Notes under the pieces: model-generated | What the model was told of the DNA's origin: nothing | Database searches by the model: none | The model's input: the letters and a program-made list of their open reading frames with translations, nothing else | Position numbers and translations under genes: made by a program | DNA from: CAYOXD01 sp964407825 | GTDB lineage: Bacteria > Desulfobacterota > Desulfobacteria > Desulfobacterales > JAFDDL01 | Length of the DNA: 21,889 nt | NCBI GenBank assembly: GCA_964407825.1 | Contig: CAYOXD010000049.1 | Location: forward strand, 1 to 21,889 | Reading direction: 5' to 3' | In this document: positions 14,287 to 21,837 of the stretch, piece after piece | Numbering within the stretch: position 1 is the first letter of the stretch | How the letters are laid out: the number at the start of each line of letters is the position of its first letter

Positions 14287-14826
14287 CTATTTCGTTCCAG
14301 TTTTTCCGGCCTTGCGCTGGATGTATTCCTCGGCGTATTTAATCCCCTTGCCCTTGTAGGGTTCGGGGGGTCGAAGCCGGCGAATGGTGGCGGCTGTCTG
14401 GCCCAGTTTTTCCTTATCGATACCGGAAAGCTTGATAATGGTGTTCTTTTCCACCTCTGCCGATATGCCCTCCGGAAGCTGGAACGGAACCGGGTGGGAA
14501 TACCCCAGGTTCAGGTTGAGGACACTTCCACTCACCTCCGCGCGATAGCCAATCCCATTGATTTCCAATACACGCTCAAACCCCTGGGAGACGCCGGTGA
14601 CCATATTGGCAACCAGGCTTCTGACCAGTCCCTGCATGGCGCTGGCATTGCGGTCCTGGGTGACGGATTCCACCAGCATCGAATCCTTGTCGATCTTCAA
14701 TTCCACGGCCTTGTGTATTTCCCGGCGCAGGCTTCCCTTTTCACCCTTGACGGTCAACATCCGGTCCTTGTACTCGACGGTCGCCTTTGGGGGGATCGGA
14801 ATCGGTTTCTTTCCCACTCGAGACAT
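14287..14826 (-). CDS. rplF: 50S ribosomal protein L6
   Basis: L6 lies near the sarcin-ricin loop and the factor-binding site. The 179-aa protein starts SRVGKKPIPIPPKATVEYKD and has two repeats of the L6 fold. The second holds LGYSHPVPFQLPEGISAEVE and ends with the signature PEPYKGKGIKYAEEYIQRK. The ATG is at 14826, 14 bp after rpsH. Length and signature are typical and nothing looks unusual. Confidence 0.98.
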   Translation of the reverse strand: MSRVGKKPIPIPPKATVEYKDRMLTVKGEKGSLRREIHKAVELKIDKDSMLVESVTQDRNASAMQGLVRSLVANMVTGVSQGFERVLEINGIGYRAEVSGSVLNLNLGYSHPVPFQLPEGISAEVEKNTIIKLSGIDKEKLGQTAATIRRLRPPEPYKGKGIKYAEEYIQRKAGKTGTK

Positions 14827-14840
14827 GCGTCACTCCTCTA

Positions 14841-15239
14841 TTACCAAATTTGACAGAGCACTTCGCCGCCGACATTGTCCCGGCGAGCCTGCTTGTCGGT
14901 CATGATTCCCCTTGAGGTCGACAGAACGGCGATTCCCATGCCGTTCAACACCGGCTTCAAATCCTTGGCCTTCTGATAGATCCGTCGGCTGGGCTTGCTG
15001 ATACGCTTGATGCCGTAGATGGCGTGCGTCTGATCGACCCCATACTTGAGGTAGACCTTCAGCATCCCCTGCTTGGTGTCCTTGACGAATTTGTAATTAC
15101 GAATAAATCCCTCGTTCTTCATCAGTTTGGCCAGTTCGACCTTGATTTTCGCTCCGGGTATCTCAACACTGTTGAATTTTGCCTTGCCGCCGTTTCTGAT
15201 CCTGGTCAGCATGTCGGCGATCGGATCACTCATTGACAT
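14841..15239 (-). CDS. rpsH: 30S ribosomal protein S8
   Basis: S8 is a primary 16S rRNA binder of the central domain; in E. coli it also represses the spc operon through a site near the start of rplE. The 132-aa protein begins MSMSDPIADMLTRIRNGGKA and ends LSTSRGIMTDKQARRDNVGG followed by EVLCQIW, both signatures. Two ATGs compete: 15239 has GGAG six bases upstream and is preferred, while 15233 would be 12 bases away. The frame stays open to 15284 but that stretch is not family-like. The 72-bp gap to rpsN contains a hairpin. Confidence 0.97.
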   Translation of the reverse strand: MSMSDPIADMLTRIRNGGKAKFNSVEIPGAKIKVELAKLMKNEGFIRNYKFVKDTKQGMLKVYLKYGVDQTHAIYGIKRISKPSRRIYQKAKDLKPVLNGMGIAVLSTSRGIMTDKQARRDNVGGEVLCQIW

Positions 15240-15276
15240 CTTTCTCTCCGTATCCTTATTAAGGCTGTCATTGTAT

Positions 15277-15293
15277 CCCGGCAAAACGCCGGG
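15277..15293 (-). other. Small hairpin in the rpsN-rpsH spacer
   Basis: CCCGGC (15277-15282) and GCCGGG (15288-15293) form a 6-bp GC stem with a 5-base loop in the 72-bp spacer. No U-run follows on the minus strand, so it is not a rho-independent terminator. It may be an mRNA processing or stability element, or a protein-binding site; no consensus was recognised. Confidence 0.4.
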
Positions 15294-15311
15294 CGCCCTT
15301 TAAGGCCCCCA

Positions 15312-15497
15312 TCACCAGCTGGATTTAATGACGCCGGGAAGCCTTCCGTGGGATGCCAGATCCCTGAAGCAGATGCGACAGATACCGAACTTTCGCATAT
15401 ATCCCCGGGGTCTTCCGCACATGGGGCATCGGTTATGGGCCCGAACCTTGAATTTCGGTTCCGCCTTGGCTTTGTTCTCAAGCGCCTTTTTTGCCAC
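15312..15497 (-). CDS. rpsN: 30S ribosomal protein S14, type Z (zinc-binding)
   Basis: S14 binds the 3' (head) domain of 16S rRNA late in assembly. At 61 aa, with a zinc ribbon C24-x2-C27-x12-C40-x2-C43, it is the short zinc-containing form and not the roughly 100-aa zinc-free form of E. coli. The ending FRDLASHGRLPGVIKSSW is diagnostic. The start codon is GTG at 15497, with GGAGG five bases upstream. It sits between rplE (21 bp away) and rpsH, as usual. Confidence 0.97.
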   Translation of the reverse strand: MAKKALENKAKAEPKFKVRAHNRCPMCGRPRGYMRKFGICRICFRDLASHGRLPGVIKSSW

Positions 15498-15518
15498 ACC
15501 TTCCTCCTTTTCCCAGAT

Positions 15519-16058
15519 CTAATTTCGAAACGGCATGCCCAGCAGTTTCAGAAGTTCCTTGCCCTCCGCGTCGGTTTGGGCGGTGGTGACAATTGAAATG
15601 TTGAGCCCCTTGATCTTGTCGATCTTGTCGTAGTCGATCTCCGGGAAGATGATGTGCTCACGTATCCCCAGTGAGTAGTTGCCGTTCCCGTCCATGGCCT
15701 TTCCCGAAAGCCCCTTGAAATCCCGCACCCGGGCGAGTGCCACATTAACGAGCTTGTAGAAAAAGTCGTACATTCGGTCCCGACGCAGGGTCACGCAGCA
15801 TCCAATGGGCATCCCCTCCCGGACCTTGAAGGCGGCAATAGATTTCCTCGCCCGCGTCACAACGGCTTTCTGCCCGGCGATGGTGCTCAACTCCTCAACC
15901 GCAGATTCCAGGAGCTTCACGTTCTGTATCGCCTCGCCTAACCCCATATTCAGAACGATCTTCTCGAGTTTGGGCAGCTGCATCACGTTCTTGTAGCCAA
16001 ACGTTTCGGTCAGCTTGGGAGCGACCTCTTTCTTATATATTTCTTTTAACTGGGACAT
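15519..16058 (-). CDS. rplE: 50S ribosomal protein L5
   Basis: L5 carries 5S rRNA into the central protuberance and contacts P-site tRNA. The 179-aa product starts MSQLKEIYKKEVAPKLTETF and has QLPKLEKIVLNMGLGEAIQN, KSIAAFKVREGMPIGCCVTL and FPEIDYDKIDKIKGLNISIV, all family words, with the terminal GKELLKLLGMPFRN. The ATG is at 16058. It follows rplX after 43 bp. In E. coli the S8 repressor site lies around the start of this gene; an equivalent structure could not be confirmed by eye. Confidence 0.98.
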   Translation of the reverse strand: MSQLKEIYKKEVAPKLTETFGYKNVMQLPKLEKIVLNMGLGEAIQNVKLLESAVEELSTIAGQKAVVTRARKSIAAFKVREGMPIGCCVTLRRDRMYDFFYKLVNVALARVRDFKGLSGKAMDGNGNYSLGIREHIIFPEIDYDKIDKIKGLNISIVTTAQTDAEGKELLKLLGMPFRN

Positions 16059-16101
16059 AACCCTTCCTCCGGCTCACCGGTTCCATGCCTCAATATAGGG
16101 C

Positions 16102-16425
16102 TCATGCATCCATGGGTTCCTGGCATTTCCCGCAGACCCGCATCTTCTGCCCATCCTCAAGAACCTGTATCTTGATGCGTCCAGGCGCCATGCACTTTCC
16201 GCAGATGAGCATGACGTTGGACAGGTCGATGGAGGCCTCCTTTTCAACGATGCCTCCCTGGCGGTTCTGGGCACTGGGGCGTTGGTGCCGTTTAACCTTG
16301 TTGATGTTTTCCACGAAAATCCGGGACTTCTTTTTATCGGTGCGCAATACCTTACCGATTTTGCCCCTGTCCTTTCCGGCTAAAATTTTGACTTTGTCGT
16401 CTTTTTTTATGCGAATTTTTCTCAT
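16102..16425 (-). CDS. rplX: 50S ribosomal protein L24, zinc-ribbon type
   Basis: L24 initiates 50S assembly by binding the 5' end of 23S rRNA and later lines the tunnel exit. The 107-aa product has a KOW motif (KKDDKVKILAGKDRGKIGKV), then VENINKVKRHQRPSAQNRQG, and a C-terminal pair of CGKC motifs about 20 residues apart, making a zinc ribbon. The start is uncertain between ATG 16425 (family-like MRKIRIKKDD, SD 12 bases away) and ATG 16434 (three residues longer, SD only 3 bases away). The family start is given here. Confidence 0.95.
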   Translation of the reverse strand: MRKIRIKKDDKVKILAGKDRGKIGKVLRTDKKKSRIFVENINKVKRHQRPSAQNRQGGIVEKEASIDLSNVMLICGKCMAPGRIKIQVLEDGQKMRVCGKCQEPMDA

Positions 16426-16461
16426 CGTACACATCCACTCCTGCGAAAGGGCAAGGGCAGC

Positions 16462-16830
16462 CTAGAGAACCTCAGGCGCCAGGGAAACGATCTTCATAAA
16501 GCGCTTGGCCCTGAGCTCTCTGGCAACGGGCCCGAAGATTCGGGTTCCGATGGGCTCCCGGTTCTGGTTGATGACCACCGCGGAATTATCGTCGAACCGG
16601 ATAAAGGAGCCGTCGGGCCGGCGGATTTCCTTCTTGGTACGCACCACGACCGCCTTAAGCACATCACCCTTTTTAACCTTGGCATTAGGGATGGCCTCCT
16701 TGACCGTTACGACGATGATATCGCCCACACTTGCGTATCGTCTTCGTGAGCCACCGAGCACCTTAATGCAGGCCAGGGTCTTTGCTCCGGAATTATCCGC
16801 CACTGTCAATTTCGTTTCTGCCTGAATCAT
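16462..16830 (-). CDS. rplN: 50S ribosomal protein L14
   Basis: L14 lies at the subunit interface (bridge B8) and is the binding site of the silencing factor RsfS. The 122-aa protein is strictly family-like, from MIQAETKLTVADNSGAKTLA through GDIIVVTVKEAIPNAKVKKG and IRRPDGSFIRFDDNSAVVIN to GTRIFGPVARELR. The ATG is at 16830. It lies 21 bp after rpsQ and 36 bp before rplX. Confidence 0.98.
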   Translation of the reverse strand: MIQAETKLTVADNSGAKTLACIKVLGGSRRRYASVGDIIVVTVKEAIPNAKVKKGDVLKAVVVRTKKEIRRPDGSFIRFDDNSAVVINQNREPIGTRIFGPVARELRAKRFMKIVSLAPEVL

Positions 16831-16851
16831 TTCTATCCATTCCTTATGTCA

Positions 16852-17109
16852 TCAAACAGCCTTTTCCACGACCTTACTGACGCGCCACCGTTTGGTTTTG
16901 CTCAGGGGCCTCGATTCGGTAATGAGCACCTTATCGCCGATCTTGCAGGCGTTGTCTTCGTCATGGGCAGCGAATTGGACCCTCCTCCTGATGTACTTCT
17001 GGTACAGCGGGTGTTTGACCAATCGTTCCACTTTCACCGTAATCGTTTTCTGCATCTTATCGCTTACGACGACTCCGACCAGCTGTCTTCTCATTCCTCT
17101 TTTTTTCAT
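16852..17109 (-). CDS. rpsQ: 30S ribosomal protein S17
   Basis: S17 is an early 16S rRNA binder of the 5' domain with an OB fold. The 85-aa product has RRQLVGVVVSDKMQKTITVK, HPLYQKYIRRRVQFAAHDED and CKIGDKVLITESRPLSKTKR, the family pattern. The frame stays open to 17247, but those extra residues overlap rpmC and are not S17-like. The ATG at 17109, with TAGG about six bases upstream, is chosen. It begins 20 bp after rpmC. Confidence 0.96.
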   Translation of the reverse strand: MKKRGMRRQLVGVVVSDKMQKTITVKVERLVKHPLYQKYIRRRVQFAAHDEDNACKIGDKVLITESRPLSKTKRWRVSKVVEKAV

Positions 17110-17129
17110 GGCGCCTACTATTTGAATAG

Positions 17130-17318
17130 TTACGATTGATGTTCCCGAATAAGGGTCTTTACCCTGGCGATATCCCGCTTGATCGATTTCAGCTTGCTGG
17201 TGTTTTCCAGCTGGCCGGTCCCATGCTGAAAGCGCAGATTGAACCACTCCTGTTTGAGATCGGTCTCCTTGCGGATCATCTCTTCAAGGCTCATCTTTCT
17301 GATTTCGCTCGCCTTCAT
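17130..17318 (-). CDS. rpmC: 50S ribosomal protein L29
   Basis: L29 sits beside L23 at the tunnel exit, where trigger factor and SRP dock. The 62-aa two-helix protein starts MKASEIRKMSLEEMIRKETD and has the diagnostic LKQEWFNLRFQHGTGQLENT followed by KRDIARVKTLIRE. Its ATG at 17318 overlaps the rplP stop as ATGA, so translation is probably coupled. The length is normal. Confidence 0.97.
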   Translation of the reverse strand: MKASEIRKMSLEEMIRKETDLKQEWFNLRFQHGTGQLENTSKLKSIKRDIARVKTLIREHQS

Positions 17319-17731
17319 AGCCCTTCGCTCCTCTCTACGAATCGGGTTTTCAGAGGGAGTTTATGCGCCGCCAGCCGGAGCGCCTCCCTTGCCAGCTCCC
17401 GATCCACCCCTTCCATCTCATATAGGATCCGTCCCGGACGAATCACGGCCACCCAGCCCTCGGGGGGCCCCTTGCCCTTGCCCATCCTGACTTCGGCGGG
17501 CTTCTTCGTTATGGGCTTGTCCGGAAAAATGCGGATCCACATCTTTCCGCCTCTTTTGACGTGTCTTGTCATGGCAATACGGGCGGCCTCAATCTGTTTC
17601 GCGCTGATGTATCCGCACTCCGTCGCCTGCAATCCGAACTCGCCGAAATTGAGGCGAACACCGCTGGTGGGGGCTCCCTTCATGCGACCCCGCTGTTGTC
17701 TCCGGAATTTTACTCGCTTTGGACTCAGCAT
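17315..17731 (-). CDS. rplP: 50S ribosomal protein L16
   Basis: L16 shapes the A-site region of the large subunit and contacts aminoacyl-tRNA. The 138-aa protein starts MLSPKRVKFRRQQRGRMKGA, has EAARIAMTRHVKRGGKMWIR, FPDKPITKKPAEVRMGKGKG and GWVAVIRPGRILYEMEGV, the standard order. The ATG at 17731 lies 19 bp after rpsC, and the stop overlaps the rpmC start by 4 bp. Confidence 0.98.
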   Translation of the reverse strand: MLSPKRVKFRRQQRGRMKGAPTSGVRLNFGEFGLQATECGYISAKQIEAARIAMTRHVKRGGKMWIRIFPDKPITKKPAEVRMGKGKGPPEGWVAVIRPGRILYEMEGVDRELAREALRLAAHKLPLKTRFVERSEGL

Positions 17732-17750
17732 GTCCCATTACTCCTATCGG

Positions 17751-18404
17751 CTACTGTGCGCCGAGTTCTGGCTCGTTTTTCTTGAAAATTTCGCCTTTGA
17801 AAATAAACACCTTGACCCCTATGAGCCCGTAGGTGGTTCGCGCCTCGGTAAAGCCGTAGTCGATATCGGCCCGAAGGGTATGGAGCGGCACGCGGCCCTC
17901 CTTGTACCATTCGGTCCTGGCCATCTCGGCACCGCCTAGCCGGCCGGCACAGATAATTTTGATTCCCTCGGCGCCGAAGCGCATGGCACTGGTAACCCCT
18001 CGTTTCATTGCCCTGCGGAAGGCCACCCGGCGGCTGATCTGCATGGCCACGTTTTCAGCAACCAGCTGCGCCTCGATTTCGGGCTTTCGGACCTCCTGGA
18101 TATCGATGAAGACCTCCTGGGTCACCTGCTTTTCGATATCCCTTTTCAGCTGTTCTATTTCAGCGCCTTTCTTTCCGATCACGATCCCGGGACGGGCGGT
18201 AAAGATTCTGAGCCGAATCCGTTTGGCGGATCTTTCGATCTCTATCCTGGATACGCCAGCGTGAAATAGTTTCTTTTTCAGAAACTTCCGAATGTTAAAA
18301 TCTTCGAGGATATAATCCGCGTAGTTCTTGTCGGCGTACCATCGGGATTCCCAGGTCTTGACAATACCCAATCTCATTCCAATCGGATTTACTTTCTGGC
18401 CCAA
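17751..18404 (-). CDS. rpsC: 30S ribosomal protein S3
   Basis: S3 forms part of the mRNA entry tunnel with S4 and S5 and has helicase-related activity. The 217-aa product has the N-terminal GQKVNPIGMRLGIVKTWESR, a KH type 2 domain with GXXG at IGKKGAEIEQLK, and the C-terminal domain words RRAMKRGVTSAMRFGAEGIK and YGFTEARTTYGLIGVKVFIF. No ATG or GTG fits: the start is TTG at 18404, giving fMet-GQKVNPIG, with GGAGG seven bases upstream. The in-frame extension to 18452 overlaps rplV and is not family-like. The gap to rplV is 13 bp. Confidence 0.96.
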   Translation of the reverse strand: MGQKVNPIGMRLGIVKTWESRWYADKNYADYILEDFNIRKFLKKKLFHAGVSRIEIERSAKRIRLRIFTARPGIVIGKKGAEIEQLKRDIEKQVTQEVFIDIQEVRKPEIEAQLVAENVAMQISRRVAFRRAMKRGVTSAMRFGAEGIKIICAGRLGGAEMARTEWYKEGRVPLHTLRADIDYGFTEARTTYGLIGVKVFIFKGEIFKKNEPELGAQ

Positions 18405-18417
18405 ACTCTTTCCTCCT

Positions 18418-18768
18418 CTACGATACCAACTCGTCCGATAAAGTAACCGCAATGTGCGAGGTACGTTTAAGGATACGGCTCCCGCGCCCCCGGGCCCTCG
18501 CCCGGAATCGTTTCAGGGTCGGCCCCTGATCTGCGGTGATGTTCCGAATCATCAGCGTGTCCACGTCCACGCCGGGCTTTTGATCGGCATTTGCCACAGC
18601 GCTGTTGATGAGTTTTTCCAGTATACGGGCTCCCTTTTGTGGCATGAACTTAACCTTCTGAAGCCCTGTTTCCACCGGCAATCCCTTGATCCCGCCAATC
18701 AGCATTCGAACCTTTTGGGGCGAGATGCGGGCATATCGCAATACGGCTCTAACCTCCTTACCAGACAT
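18418..18768 (-). CDS. rplV: 50S ribosomal protein L22
   Basis: L22, with L4, forms the constriction of the nascent peptide tunnel; changes in its hairpin loop give macrolide resistance. The 116-aa protein has VRAVLRYARISPQKVRMLI near the start, KLINSAVANADQKPGVDVDT, and the loop KRFRARARGRGSRILKRTSH in the usual place, without an obvious insertion or deletion. The ATG is at 18768, 15 bp after rpsS. Confidence 0.98.
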   Translation of the reverse strand: MSGKEVRAVLRYARISPQKVRMLIGGIKGLPVETGLQKVKFMPQKGARILEKLINSAVANADQKPGVDVDTLMIRNITADQGPTLKRFRARARGRGSRILKRTSHIAVTLSDELVS

Positions 18769-18783
18769 CTTCCTATCTCCAAT

Positions 18784-19065
18784 TTACCTCTTCATTTTGG
18801 TTTTTTTGTCGCCTGCGTGCCCATAGAAAGTCCGGGTCGGAGAAAATTCGCCAAGCTTGTGGCCCACCATATTCTCCGACACAAATACCGGTACGAATTT
18901 TTTCCCGTTATGAACGGCCAGGGTGATTCCCACCATTTCCGGGATAATCGTCGAGCGCCTGGACCATGTCTTTAGAACCCGGTTGGACCGGCTTTCCTGG
19001 GCGACAAGCACCTTGCTCAGCAGCTTTTGCTCGATATAGGGGCCCTTCTTTAACGACCGTGGCAT
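18784..19065 (-). CDS. rpsS: 30S ribosomal protein S19
   Basis: S19 pairs with S13 in the 30S head and joins bridge B1a. The 93-aa protein has MPRSLKKGPYIEQKLLSKV, TWSRRSTIIPEMVGITLAVH and ENMVGHKLGEFSPTRTFYGH. The ATG at 19065 follows AGGAGAAATT. The frame stays open to 19188, but that region lies inside rplB and is not S19. It begins 19 bp after rplB. Confidence 0.98.
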   Translation of the reverse strand: MPRSLKKGPYIEQKLLSKVLVAQESRSNRVLKTWSRRSTIIPEMVGITLAVHNGKKFVPVFVSENMVGHKLGEFSPTRTFYGHAGDKKTKMKR

Positions 19066-19084
19066 AATTTCTCCTGATTTGGCG

Positions 19085-19909
19085 TTACTTCTTTCTTCTG
19101 TTAACGATGAACTTATCAGTCCGCTTGTTCTTCCGGGTGCGATATCCCTTGGTGGGTATCCCCCAAGGGCTGCAGGGGTGTCGACCACCGGAAGAACGGC
19201 CCTCGCCGCCTCCCATGGGGTGATCCACCGGGTTCATGGCCACGCCGCGCACCTTGGGCCTCTTGCCCAGCCAGCGCTTTCTGCCAGCCTTGCCCAGATC
19301 GATGTTCTCGTGCATGAGGTTTCCGAGCTGCCCGATGGTTGCCTGACACTTCAGGAGCACCATCCGAACCTCGCCGGAGGGCAGTTTGACCATGGCATAG
19401 CTTCCCTCCTTGGCCATCAGCTGGGCAAAGGTTCCCGCGCAGCGAACGATCTGTCCACCGGCCCCCACCCGCAGTTCGATATTGTGGATGTGGGTACCCA
19501 GGGGGATATTCTCGAGGGGCAGGGAGTTGCCGGGTTTGATATCCGCTTCCGGGCCCGACATGACGACACTTCCCACCTCCAGCTTGAGCGGCGCCAGAAT
19601 ATAACGCTTCTCTCCGTCCACATAGTTGAGCAGGGCGATCCGGGCGCTACGGTTCGGATCATACTCGATGGCAGCCACCTTGGCCGGAATACCTGCCTTA
19701 TCGCGCTTGAAGTCGATGATCCGGTAATGACGCTTGTGACCGCCCCCCCGGTGTCTACAAGTGATCCGGCCGTTGACGTTACGGCCACCGCTCTTTTTTA
19801 TCTTCTTCAGCAGGCGCCTTTCAGGTGTTGTCTTAGTGATCTCCTCGAATGTCGAGAAAGCCTGAAACCGTCTGCCTGGTGAAGTCGCTTTAACTTTCTT
19901 AACTGCCAT
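19085..19909 (-). CDS. rplB: 50S ribosomal protein L2
   Basis: L2 is needed for subunit association and peptidyl transfer. The 274-aa protein has the OB-fold domain (NVNGRITCRHRGGGHKRHYR), the SH3-like domain (LPLENIPLGTHIHNIELRVG), and the C-terminal NPVDHPMGGGEGRSSGGRHP. That retains the conserved functional histidine of E. coli (His229), while the next histidine is replaced by Met, a variant also recalled from other Desulfobacterota. The ATG at 19909 (MAVKKVKATSPGRRFQ) is chosen over an upstream in-frame codon at 19924, since GAGAGG lies five bases before it. It begins 18 bp after rplW. Confidence 0.97.
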   Translation of the reverse strand: MAVKKVKATSPGRRFQAFSTFEEITKTTPERRLLKKIKKSGGRNVNGRITCRHRGGGHKRHYRIIDFKRDKAGIPAKVAAIEYDPNRSARIALLNYVDGEKRYILAPLKLEVGSVVMSGPEADIKPGNSLPLENIPLGTHIHNIELRVGAGGQIVRCAGTFAQLMAKEGSYAMVKLPSGEVRMVLLKCQATIGQLGNLMHENIDLGKAGRKRWLGKRPKVRGVAMNPVDHPMGGGEGRSSGGRHPCSPWGIPTKGYRTRKNKRTDKFIVNRRKK

Positions 19910-19927
19910 CTTCGCCTCTCTCAACCG

Positions 19928-20215
19928 TTATGCACCCTCGAAAAATTCGATTCTCTCGCCGGGCATCAGCTTCACGTTCGCCTTTTTCCAATCCCTTGTC
20001 TTGCCGACAATCCGGCCTCGGCGTTTGTTCTTTCCCCTGACCTGCTGGGTACGAACCGCTGCCACCTTGACGTTGAAAATCTTTTCAACGGCGTGCCGGA
20101 TTTCGATCCGATTGGCCTTTCGATCCACCTCGAAGGAGACCTGGTTCATCTCTTCCTTCTGGAGCGTCGACTTTTCGGTAATCAAGGGGCGTTTGATAAT
20201 TTCGTAGGGCGTCAT
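19928..20215 (-). CDS. rplW: 50S ribosomal protein L23
   Basis: L23 lies at the polypeptide exit and is the dock for trigger factor and SRP. The 95-aa protein has YEIIKRPLITEKSTLQKEEM, FEVDRKANRIEIRHAVEKIF and VAAVRTQQVRGKNKRRGRIV, all family words. Its ATG at 20215 overlaps the rplD stop as ATGA. The length is standard. Confidence 0.97.
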   Translation of the reverse strand: MTPYEIIKRPLITEKSTLQKEEMNQVSFEVDRKANRIEIRHAVEKIFNVKVAAVRTQQVRGKNKRRGRIVGKTRDWKKANVKLMPGERIEFFEGA

Positions 20216-20832
20216 GAAAGCCTCCCTTCGATCTCCGATATCGCGGGCTGGAGGATGACCAGATTGTCGTGGGCCAGAATGTCGTAGACATTGATACCCT
20301 CGGATTTCATCACCTTGATGCCCTGGACATTCCTGGAGGAACGCTCCAGAGGCATGTTTGGCTGATCGATAACAATAAGGGCGCTGCTGATGTTCAAGGC
20401 CCTCTGCATTTCAACGAATCCCTTGGTCTTGGCCGGTTCCAGCTCGAAGCCCTCCAGCACGATCAGCTTGCTCTCCTGGATCTTGCTGCTGAGCGCCATT
20501 TTAAGCGCCAGGCGCCGCACCTTCTTGGGCACCTTGTAAGCGTAGGAACGGGGATCCGGTCCGAAAATGGAGCCACCGCCCCTCAGCAGCGGGGATTTGA
20601 TATTTCCACGCCGGGCCCTTCCCGTTCCCTTTTGGCGATACAGCTTCCGGGTGCTCCCCACCACGTCGCTCCGATGTTTCACGGCAGCGGTCCCCGCTCT
20701 ACGGCAGGCCAATTGCATCTTGACCACCTCGTGCAGCACACTGGCCTTTACCGGCACCCCGAACACACCATCCGGGAGATCCAGCTGGGAGACCTTTTCC
20801 CCTCTCTGGTCCATTACATCTACGACTGCCAT
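20212..20832 (-). CDS. rplD: 50S ribosomal protein L4
   Basis: L4 reaches into the peptide tunnel with a long loop. In E. coli it also represses the S10 operon through an RNA leader, but no such leader fits upstream here. The 206-aa protein has ACRRAGTAAVKHRSDVVGST, the tunnel-loop region YRQKGTGRARRGNIKSPLLR and GGGSIFGPDPRSYAYKVPKK, and C-terminal words NVQGIKVMKSEGINVYDILA. The ATG is at 20832, with a weak GCGGG SD. It begins 26 bp after rplC and ends overlapping rplW by 4 bp. Confidence 0.97.
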   Translation of the reverse strand: MAVVDVMDQRGEKVSQLDLPDGVFGVPVKASVLHEVVKMQLACRRAGTAAVKHRSDVVGSTRKLYRQKGTGRARRGNIKSPLLRGGGSIFGPDPRSYAYKVPKKVRRLALKMALSSKIQESKLIVLEGFELEPAKTKGFVEMQRALNISSALIVIDQPNMPLERSSRNVQGIKVMKSEGINVYDILAHDNLVILQPAISEIEGRLS

Positions 20833-20858
20833 AATTTACCCGCTTTAATCGATAGTGT

Positions 20859-21491
20859 TTATTTTGAAAATTTGACCTTCTTCACCATGACAAGCCCCGA
20901 GCGGCTGCCCGGAAGAGGGCCCTTGATGAGCACCAGATTTTCATCGGCGCGGATATCGACAATTTCCATGTTCCGAACCGTCTTTCTCGTATCGCCGTAC
21001 TGCCCGGGCATTTTCTTTCCCTTGATAACCCTGGATGGCCAGGCACTGGCACCGATGGAACCGGGAATGCGCTTGCAGTCGCCCCCATGGGACATACGAC
21101 CGCCAGCAAAGCCGTGGCGCTTGATGACGCCTGAAAAGCCCCGTCCCTTGGTCTTGCCGACCACGTCCACCTTCTCGCCAATCGCGAAGATTTCCGGTGT
21201 GATCACCTGGCCCAACTGGTAGTTCTCCGGATCCTCCACGTCGACTTCCCGGATAACCTCAAAAGCGCCCCCGCCGCTCTTCTTGAAATGACCCTTTAAT
21301 GGGTTGGTGATGTTCTTGGCCTTTTTCTCGCCGAACCCCACTTGGAGAGAGTTATAGCCATCGTTTGCAACGGTCTTGATCTGCGTCACCACACAGGGGC
21401 CCAGTTTCACCACCGTCACCGGTACGTACGTTCCATCGTTGGCAAAGACGCCCGTCATACCCAGTTTCTTACCTATCAGTCCTTTGCACAT
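20859..21491 (-). CDS. rplC: 50S ribosomal protein L3
   Basis: L3 is one of the first proteins to bind 23S rRNA and sends a finger to the peptidyl transferase centre. The 210-aa protein starts MCKGLIGKKLGMTGVFANDG and has KTKGRGFSGVIKRHGFAGGR, then SHGGDCKRIPGSIGASAWPS and KGKKMPGQYG. The finger has GSIGASAWPS where E. coli has GSIGQNQTPG, so the glutamine methylated by PrmB in E. coli seems absent. That is inferred from memory of the E. coli sequence. The ATG is at 21491, 17 bp after rpsJ. Confidence 0.97.
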   Translation of the reverse strand: MCKGLIGKKLGMTGVFANDGTYVPVTVVKLGPCVVTQIKTVANDGYNSLQVGFGEKKAKNITNPLKGHFKKSGGGAFEVIREVDVEDPENYQLGQVITPEIFAIGEKVDVVGKTKGRGFSGVIKRHGFAGGRMSHGGDCKRIPGSIGASAWPSRVIKGKKMPGQYGDTRKTVRNMEIVDIRADENLVLIKGPLPGSRSGLVMVKKVKFSK

Positions 21492-21508
21492 GGCGACCGT
21501 TTCCTATC

Positions 21509-21829
21509 CTACAGTTTAATTTCAACATCCACACCCGGGGACAGATCCAGCTTCATTAGCGCATCAACTGTCTGCTGGGTGGGATCCTGAATGTCTAAAA
21601 GCCGCTTGTACGTCCTCATCTCGAACTGCTCACGAGACTTCTTGTTGACGTGTGGTGACCTCAAGATGCAGTATTTATTGATGATCGTAGGCAGCGGGAT
21701 GGGACCGACGACCTTGGCACCGGTTTTGCGCGCGGTATCCACGATATCCGACGCGGACTGGTCCAGGAGCTTGTGATCGTAGGCTTTGAGCCGGATCCGA
21801 ATTTTGGTGTTCATTTTCATGGTTGCCAT
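21509..21829 (-). CDS. rpsJ: 30S ribosomal protein S10
   Basis: S10 is a head protein of the small subunit and also joins NusB in transcription antitermination. The product is 106 aa: IRIRLKAYDHKLLDQSASDI, KVVGPIPLPTIINKYCILRS and PHVNKKSREQFEMRTYKRLL are unmistakable. Three in-frame ATGs (21829, 21820, 21814) precede the core. 21829 is chosen because GAGGGAATA stands directly before it, making a slightly longer N-terminus than the usual 102 residues. The gap to tuf is only 8 bp, so the S10 and str gene groups are contiguous. Confidence 0.96.
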   Translation of the reverse strand: MATMKMNTKIRIRLKAYDHKLLDQSASDIVDTARKTGAKVVGPIPLPTIINKYCILRSPHVNKKSREQFEMRTYKRLLDIQDPTQQTVDALMKLDLSPGVDVEIKL

Positions 21830-21837
21830 TATTCCCT

